Made by a program: the position numbers and the translations under genes | The notes under the pieces: model-generated | The model's input: only the letters and a program-made list of their open reading frames with translations | The model's database searches: none | Told to the model about the DNA's origin: nothing | Part shown: in pieces, positions 59,223 to 64,000 of the stretch | How the letters are laid out: every line of letters begins with the position of its first letter | How positions within the stretch are numbered: the stretch's first letter is position 1 | DNA from: Phenylobacterium aquaticum | GTDB taxonomy: Bacteria; Pseudomonadota; Alphaproteobacteria; Caulobacterales; Caulobacteraceae | Reading direction: 5' to 3' | DNA length: 64,000 nucleotides | NCBI RefSeq assembly: GCF_022695515.1 | Contig: NZ_JALDPT010000006.1 | Coordinates: 62,001-126,000, forward strand

Positions 59223-60157
59223 GGCTTGACCTTCTTCTCCGAGGCGGGCGCCTTGCCCACCAGGCCTTGGGGATTGGCTTGCAGCTCGCGGGCGAGCCGG
59301 TCGAGGGACTCGGCCGTCGACTGCAGGGACGAGACCGCCGCCGTCAGCTGGGGCAGGCCGTTGGCCGCGAACTCGCTGGTCGGACCGTCGAGCTTGGCGA
59401 TCATGCCGCGCAGGTCCTTGGCCGCGGCCTGGGTCTCCTCGGACGCGTCGCCGAAGTTCTTGACCGTGCGCTTGCCGTCGCCGTCGACCAGGGTCTGGGT
59501 CGACTTGGACAGGGCGGCGATCTGCAGGGTGGCGGCGTCGAGATCCTGCAGCGCCTTCTGGGCGTCGGCGACGATCTCCTTGCGTTCGCGCAGTTCGGCG
59601 GTGACCGCCTGGGTGTCGCTGAGCGCGGCGTTGAAGGTCTTGATGTTCTGGTCGGACAGGATGCGATTGACCCGGTCCAAGGCCTCGACCGTGCGGGTCA
59701 GAACGTTGCCGCCGCCTTCCAGGAGGTCGGAGAGCGCGCTGCGCTGGCTGCGCAGGATCGGCACCTTGTCCTTGGGGAACAGGCTCTTCAGCAGCGGCTT
59801 CGACGGCGTGCCGGCGGTGATCTGGATGTAGTTCACCCCTGTGATGCCCTGGGGCTCCAGCGTGGCGTAGGAGTCCTCGCGGATCGGCACGTCGGAGGTG
59901 ACCCGCGCGGTGGCGATGACCTGGTTGGGGTCTTCCTTGCGCAGCGCGATCTTGGTGACCTCGCCGACCTTGATGCCGTTGAAGTGGACTTCGCCGCCCT
60001 GGGAGATGCCGCGTACCGGACCCTGGAAGACGATGTCATAGACATCGTAGTCGTGGCTGAACTGCAGGCGGGCCAGCCAGACGACGAAGATCACCAATCC
60101 TACGAACAGGATCAGGGTCGACAGGCCCACGAGGGCGTAGTTGGCGTCTTTTTCCAT
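59219..60157 (-). CDS. mlaD: MlaD-like MCE-domain protein
   Basis: Periplasmic lipid-binding protein of 312 aa. One N-terminal membrane helix (about 7-28), then an MCE domain (about 38-115; VYDIVFQGPVRGISQGGEV, GITGVNYIQI), then a long helical part (about 140-300) with repeated Leu/Ala heptads that should form a coiled coil across the periplasm. It shuttles phospholipids between the membranes. One-base overlap with the ATPase gene upstream and four with the lipoprotein gene downstream. Confidence 0.92.
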   Translation of the reverse strand: MEKDANYALVGLSTLILFVGLVIFVVWLARLQFSHDYDVYDIVFQGPVRGISQGGEVHFNGIKVGEVTKIALRKEDPNQVIATARVTSDVPIREDSYATLEPQGITGVNYIQITAGTPSKPLLKSLFPKDKVPILRSQRSALSDLLEGGGNVLTRTVEALDRVNRILSDQNIKTFNAALSDTQAVTAELRERKEIVADAQKALQDLDAATLQIAALSKSTQTLVDGDGKRTVKNFGDASEETQAAAKDLRGMIAKLDGPTSEFAANGLPQLTAAVSSLQSTAESLDRLARELQANPQGLVGKAPASEKKVKP

Positions 60158-60981
60158 CAGGCGACCGTCCGTTTGTCCTGGGCCGCGGCCGCGGCCGCGG
60201 CGCGGCCCCGCGGACCCAGGAAATATTCTTTGATCCAGGGGTGGTCGGAATGTTCCAACTCGGCCACCGGGGCTGTGGCCACGACATGCTTGTCGGCCAC
60301 GACCGCCACCTGGTCGGTGATTGTGTAGAGACTGTCCAGGTCGTGGGTGATCATGAACACGGTCAGCTCCAGGCTACGGGATAGGTCCAGGATCAGTTCG
60401 TCGAAGGCCGCGGCCCCGATCGGGTCGAGGCCGGCGGTGGGCTCGTCCAGGAACAGCAGTTCCGGGTCGAGCGCCAGGGCGCGCGCCAGGCCCGCCCGCT
60501 TGCGCATGCCGCCGGACAGTTCGGCGGGCTTGAGCGAGCCGGCGTCGGGCGGCAGCCCGACCATGGCGATCTTCAGGTCCGACAGCTCGCGGATCGCCTG
60601 GCGGGACATGTCGGTGTGTTCGTACATGGGCGCCGAGACGTTCTCGCGCACCGTCAGGTTGGAGAACAGGGCGCCCTGCTGGAACAGCACGCCCCAGCGG
60701 CGCTCCACGGCGCCGCGCGAGCGGCGGTTGGCGCGGGTGAGGTCCTGGCCGAACACCTTGATGGTCCCGCCGTCGGGGCGCTTCAGCCCGATGATCGAGT
60801 TGAGCAGCACCGACTTGCCGGCGCCGGAGCCGCCGACCACGCCCAGGATCTCGCCCTGGTTGACGGTCAGATCCAGGTCCTTGTGGATGACCTTCTCGCC
60901 AAAGCGCGAGACGAGGCCCTCGACCTCGATGACCGGGACCTTGGGCCTCGGGGCCGATTGGGGTTCGCCCGCGGGGCTCAA
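60157..60981 (-). CDS. mlaF: MlaF-like ABC transporter ATPase
   Basis: ATPase of 274 aa that drives the lipid transporter. Walker A GGSGAGKSVLL, Q-loop region VLFQQGALFSNLTV, signature LSGGMRKR, Walker B LLFLDEPTAGLDP, and switch His (MITHDLDSL). A short N-terminal extension and a C-terminal tail of about 15 residues rich in Ala are seen. The stop overlaps the MlaD start by one base and the start overlaps the permease stop (ATGA). Confidence 0.94.
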   Translation of the reverse strand: MSPAGEPQSAPRPKVPVIEVEGLVSRFGEKVIHKDLDLTVNQGEILGVVGGSGAGKSVLLNSIIGLKRPDGGTIKVFGQDLTRANRRSRGAVERRWGVLFQQGALFSNLTVRENVSAPMYEHTDMSRQAIRELSDLKIAMVGLPPDAGSLKPAELSGGMRKRAGLARALALDPELLFLDEPTAGLDPIGAAAFDELILDLSRSLELTVFMITHDLDSLYTITDQVAVVADKHVVATAPVAELEHSDHPWIKEYFLGPRGRAAAAAAAQDKRTVA

Positions 60982-62093
60982 AGGTCGAGCTCCATGTACA
61001 TCAGGGCGAATCCGGCATCGAGGACGATGATGGCGAAGATGGCGTGCACCACGGCGGCGGTCACCCGCCGGCCGAGGGACTCGGTGTCGCCGCCGACCTC
61101 CAGCCCCTGGCGGCAGCCGATGCCGGCGATGACCGCGGCCATGACCGGCGCCTTGGACATGCCGATCCAGAAGTGGGTGGCGCCCACATTGTCGAGGATG
61201 CGCTGCAGGAAGAATGCGGGCCCCAGGCCCAGCACCGACCAGGTCACCGCCAGGCCGCCGAGCAGGCCGGCCAGGGTGGCGATGAAGGTCAGGAGCGGGA
61301 TGGTGATCAAGAGGGCGGCGAAGCGCGGGAACACCAGGGCCTCGAAGGGATCGACCCCCATGACCCGCATGGCGTCGATTTCCTGGTTCATCTTCATCGA
61401 GCCGATCTCGGCGGCGAAGGACGAGGCCGACCGGCCGGCCAGCAGGATGGCGGTGATGATGATGTTGAATTCGCGCAGGACCGCGATGCCGATCAGCTCG
61501 ACCACGAACACCTCCGCCCCGAACTGACGCAGCATGTTGGCGCCCAGCAGGGCGACGACCGCGCCGATGAAGAACGAGGTGATGACCACGATCGGAATGG
61601 CGTCCAGGCCGGCGCGCTCGGCGAGCGAGATGACCGCCGGCCAGCGGATGCGGCGCGGATTGACGATCGCCAGGCCCAGGACGGCCAGCAGGTGGCCGGC
61701 GAAGACCAGGGTCTCGAACAGCTCCTTGATCACGTCGATGACGCCGTGGCCGATGCGGATGGTCATCTGCATGAAGCCGCGGGCCTGACGCTTGCGCGCA
61801 GGGCGGGGGGCGGCGGCGGCGCCGACCAGGGTCAGCAGGCGCACGGTTTCGGGGCGGGCCTTGACCCGGGCGGGGTCCAGCTGGCCCCCGGCGGCGCGGA
61901 TCACCGCGAAGGCGCCGGCCGTGTCCATGCGGCCGATGCCGCTCAGATCGAAGGCGACGCCGCGCCGGTCGGCGAAGTCGTGGACCATGCGATCGGCCGC
62001 CGGCTGCATGGTGGAACTGGTCCAGTCCCCGGTCAGGACCGCAGCGGCCGCGCCGCCGTCTTCTCTCACGCTAAAGTCGGCGGGGTGTTCCAT
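60978..62093 (-). CDS. mlaE: MlaE-like permease with fused STAS (MlaB-like) domain
   Basis: Inner-membrane permease of 371 aa. Residues 1-85 form a STAS-like domain (VLTGDWTSSTMQPAAD, VAFDLSGIGRMDTAGAFAVI), the role of the separate MlaB in E. coli. The rest is the MlaE permease with about five helices (VISLAERAGLDAIPIVVITS, GSMKMNQEIDAMRVMGVDP, LLITIPLLTFIATLAGLLGG). The start at 62093 is chosen by STAS homology; the ribosome-binding sequence is weak. First gene of the operon. Confidence 0.9.
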   Translation of the reverse strand: MEHPADFSVREDGGAAAAVLTGDWTSSTMQPAADRMVHDFADRRGVAFDLSGIGRMDTAGAFAVIRAAGGQLDPARVKARPETVRLLTLVGAAAAPRPARKRQARGFMQMTIRIGHGVIDVIKELFETLVFAGHLLAVLGLAIVNPRRIRWPAVISLAERAGLDAIPIVVITSFFIGAVVALLGANMLRQFGAEVFVVELIGIAVLREFNIIITAILLAGRSASSFAAEIGSMKMNQEIDAMRVMGVDPFEALVFPRFAALLITIPLLTFIATLAGLLGGLAVTWSVLGLGPAFFLQRILDNVGATHFWIGMSKAPVMAAVIAGIGCRQGLEVGGDTESLGRRVTAAVVHAIFAIIVLDAGFALMYMELDL

Positions 62094-62130
62094 CGGCTTG
62101 CGTGCTATCGGTCTCAGACAGTAAGAGGGT

Positions 62131-62147
62131 CCCGAAACTGCTTCGGG
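62131..62147. promoter_or_regulatory. hairpin in the divergent region upstream of the mla-type operon
   Basis: CCCGAA-ACTGC-TTCGGG is a perfect 6-bp dyad with a 5-base spacer, 38 bases upstream of the mlaE start and 170 upstream of the gene on the other strand. Operator or leader hairpin; the regulator is unknown. Confidence 0.3.
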
Positions 62148-62317
62148 CGCGGGCGGAAGGTCAAGACTAGCAGAGCCTTTGCCCTGCATCGAACGCCTTC
62201 TGGCGAAGGTTGTTCCGCTGGCCAAGCGGACTCTTCTCGCACGTGCGGCCTATCTTTCGCCCCAGTCCGGGGCCACTTCGACAAACGTATCAGTCCCCTA
62301 GAGGTCGGGAGCGCGCC

Positions 62318-62650
62318 TTGACCCGCCAGATCGAGTTCGCCGGCAAGTCCGGCAATATGTATCGCTATGTCACCCTGGAGGAGGAGCGCTATCTCCCGCC
62401 GGCCGGGGCGAACTATGTCATCGCCCAGATCACGCCCGTGGGAACGCGGATTCTCTATGCCGGGGAGACCGAGCGCCTTTCGGCGCGCGAGTGGGAATCG
62501 ACCCTGGTGACCGCCCGCGCCCAGGCCGGGGCCGAGCCGGGCGCCACCGAGGTCCTGACCCGGCTGAACGTCCGCGCGGCGGTCCGCAAGGCCGAGCGCG
62601 AGGACCTGATCGAGCAGCACAATCCCCCGCTGAACGCCGGCGCGATCTAG
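62318..62650 (+). CDS. small GIY-YIG-like protein
   Basis: Protein of 110 aa. NYVIAQITPVGTRILYAGET resembles the GIY...YIG pattern with an altered second half, and EDLIEQHNPPLN resembles the conserved Glu and terminal Asn of GIY-YIG nucleases. The match is from memory and needs checking; it could be a diverged, inactive member. The start is TTG at 62318 with GGGAG 6 bases upstream. The next gene begins 32 bases downstream. No function assigned. Confidence 0.6.
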   Translation: MTRQIEFAGKSGNMYRYVTLEEERYLPPAGANYVIAQITPVGTRILYAGETERLSAREWESTLVTARAQAGAEPGATEVLTRLNVRAAVRKAEREDLIEQHNPPLNAGAI

Positions 62651-62682
62651 CCGGCGTCGCCGGGCGGAGCCATTCTGGCGCC

Positions 62683-63210
62683 ATGACCCGGGCCATCGTC
62701 ATTTTCGGCGCCGCCGTCCGCCCGGACGGTCAGGCCAGCCCCAGCCTCGCCCGGCGGGTGCGCTACGCCGTGGCCGCCGCGCGCGCCGCGCCGGAGAGCC
62801 CGATCTTCTGCAGCGGCGGGGTGGGGCGGTTCGGCCCCTCCGAGGCCTCGCTGATGGCCGACCTGCTGGCGCGGGCCGAGATCCCGGCCGGGCGGATCGT
62901 GCTGGACGAGGACAGCCGCGACACCCTGGAGAACGTCATCGCCGCCAGCCGCTTCATTCGCGCGGAGGGCCTGGCCGGGGCGGTGGCCTGCACCGACAGC
63001 TATCATCTGCCCCGCGTGCGCATGCTGTTTCGCGCCCTGGAGATCGACGCCGAGAGCGGACCGGTGAGCGCGGGGCGGGTCGGGACGCGGCGCGGCTATT
63101 GGCTGGGCATGCACGCCCGCGAGGTCGTCGCCTATCCCTATGACCTGGCTGTGGTGATGTGGCGGCGGCGCGAACTGCTGACCCTGACGGGCGCCGCGCG
63201 TCCAGATTGA
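62683..63210 (+). CDS. DUF218 (YdcF/SanA-like) protein
   Basis: Protein of 175 aa. IVIFGAAVRPDGQASPSL, SPIFCSGGVGR, EDSRDTLENVIAASRFI and CTDSYHLPRVRMLF are the conserved blocks of the DUF218 family, whose members are usually involved in envelope or cell-wall related processes (SanA, YdcF); the exact activity is unresolved. There is no signal peptide or membrane anchor visible in this version. The ATG at 62683 is the start of homology. Confidence 0.88.
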   Translation: MTRAIVIFGAAVRPDGQASPSLARRVRYAVAAARAAPESPIFCSGGVGRFGPSEASLMADLLARAEIPAGRIVLDEDSRDTLENVIAASRFIRAEGLAGAVACTDSYHLPRVRMLFRALEIDAESGPVSAGRVGTRRGYWLGMHAREVVAYPYDLAVVMWRRRELLTLTGAARPD

Positions 63211-63288
63211 ACCCCTGGTGGCTTGCCTTCCGCCACGCGCAGGGAGGAACCTGCGCCCTGGACGGAACCGCCGTCCGCCGGAGCCCGC

Positions 63289-63762
63289 ATGCCGCTCATG
63301 ACCCGCCCCCTGCCGTCCGTGATCGCCCTGGCCGCGATCCTGGCCGCCTGGGCGTCGCCCATGGCCGCGGCGCCGCACGTCTGGACCACCGAGGACGCCA
63401 TGGGCCGCGCCCAGCCGATCACCCGGCTTCTGCAGTACGAGGGCGCTCCTCAGCATCAGACGGTGCGGATCGACGGGCGGGTGATGCGGGTGGTGGTGCA
63501 TCCCCGCGACCCCAATCTGCTGGTCCAGCGCAATGCGGGCGCGGCTCTGCTGCAGGGGGCGTCCGAGGGAATGAGCCTGGGGCTGGTTCCTTCGGCCCTG
63601 GGCGAGGACGCCTATCGCCGCGCCGCCGAGGCGGTGGCCCTGCCGGCCGGATGCCGCATCACCGAGCTGCGCCCACTTGACGGCCGGGTCAGCTGGGAAG
63701 CCACCTATGTCTGCCCGCCCGGCGTCGCGCTGAGACCCAATCCCCGGAGGCCCCGCCCATGA
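63289..63762 (+). CDS. exported hypothetical protein
   Basis: Protein of 157 aa with a signal peptide (about 1-28, LPSVIALAAILAAWASPMAA) and a mature part of mixed strands containing two Cys (GCRIT and YVCPPG) that could form a disulfide. No family is recognised. GGAG lies 5 bases before the ATG at 63289; an ATG 9 bases inside is possible. The stop overlaps the start of a small membrane gene (ATGA). Confidence 0.7.
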   Translation: MPLMTRPLPSVIALAAILAAWASPMAAAPHVWTTEDAMGRAQPITRLLQYEGAPQHQTVRIDGRVMRVVVHPRDPNLLVQRNAGAALLQGASEGMSLGLVPSALGEDAYRRAAEAVALPAGCRITELRPLDGRVSWEATYVCPPGVALRPNPRRPRP

Positions 63763-63902
63763 TCACCCTCATCGCCTTCGCGGTCGGATACGCCGCCACC
63801 CTGGCCGTCGACCTGGCCCTGATCATCGCAGGCGCGGCGTTCGCGGCCGAGGCCCTGTGGTGGGGGCTTCGCCGCCGTCTGCGCGGGACGCGGCGGGCCT
63901 AG
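63759..63902 (+). CDS. small membrane protein of 47 aa
   Basis: Starts with ATG overlapping the TGA of the gene before it and reads one hydrophobic segment (about 3-32, YAATLAVDLALIIAGAAFAA) followed by a basic tail (WGLRRRLRGTRRA). The coupling to the exported protein supports a real gene. Its TAG stop is shared in a CTAG with the convergent gene. Confidence 0.6.
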   Translation: MITLIAFAVGYAATLAVDLALIIAGAAFAAEALWWGLRRRLRGTRRA

Positions 63903-64000
63903 AGGCCCGTCAGCAGCAGGCCGGCGATGGCGCAGCCGATCAGGGTGGGCAGCATGCCCGCCTTGAACCTCAGCATGGCCAGCATGGCGATCGCCGCCAG
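63899..64000 (-). CDS. C-terminal part of a membrane protein, perhaps ChrA-type
   Basis: Last 33 codons of a gene running off the window. The visible end (AMLAMLRFKAGMLPTLIGCA then IAGLLLTGL) forms a final membrane helix; the FRFK-like motif before a last helix is reminiscent of chromate transporters, but the fragment is too short to be sure. Confidence 0.35.
   Translation of the reverse strand: MAAIAMLAMLRFKAGMLPTLIGCAIAGLLLTGL

Overview
This is a 64 kb stretch of a GC-rich bacterial chromosome. The mix of genes points to an alphaproteobacterium of the Caulobacterales, most like Phenylobacterium or Caulobacter (inference). It has several TonB-dependent receptors, many SnoaL/NTF2-like proteins, a cysG-DUF2849-cysI-DUF934-cysH sulfur operon, an Mla-type transporter with a MlaB-like domain fused to the permease, and GTG/TTG starts with tightly overlapping genes. 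No phage, plasmid, CRISPR or complete insertion sequence is visible. One tRNA gene (Lys, anticodon CTT) is present.

Layout. 0-5.7 kb: a tandem HxlR regulator, an acetyltransferase lying between short repeats and a relic of a second hxlR, a GST, a TonB-like protein and a frameshifted chemoreceptor. 5.8-24.3 kb: an accessory catabolic region with two TonB-dependent receptors, six small NTF2-fold proteins, a carotenoid/stilbene cleavage oxygenase with an SDR, an atypical thiolase, a creatininase-like protein, a tandem TetR regulator and a metallo-beta-lactamase-fold hydrolase. 24.4-38.1 kb: an acyl-CoA dehydrogenase, a [2Fe-2S] ferredoxin and a diiron oxygenase-like protein with two FNR/FixK-type sites upstream; then a three-PAS protein, a hotdog protein, a Baeyer-Villiger monooxygenase, VOC, TetR, hydrolase, aldo/keto reductase and phytanoyl-CoA dioxygenase-like genes, a frameshifted hydrolase and an XRE regulator. 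38.2-45 kb: tRNA-Lys, an Hpt protein, and assimilatory sulfate reduction genes facing a LysR gene across an operator-like repeat. 45-64 kb: an exported phosphatase and third TonB receptor facing a second tandem TetR gene, then mostly housekeeping or stand-alone enzymes (folD, Nudix, S1/P1 nuclease, PhzF-like) and an mla-type lipid transport operon.

How it may work together (inference). The 5.8-37 kb part looks built to take up hydrophobic, possibly isoprenoid or aryl-alkene-derived compounds through TonB receptors, act on them with limonene-epoxide-hydrolase-like proteins in both periplasm and cytoplasm, cleave or oxygenate them (carotenoid oxygenase, Baeyer-Villiger monooxygenase, diiron protein), and finish by hydrolysis and beta-oxidation. 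The substrate cannot be read from the sequence. The features that stand out are three regulators that each carry two complete DNA-binding units, pairs of NTF2-like paralogues with and without signal peptides, FNR-type sites upstream of the diiron genes, and a thiolase lacking two usual active-site residues. Two genes carry single-base deletions in short G/C runs, which may be assembly errors.
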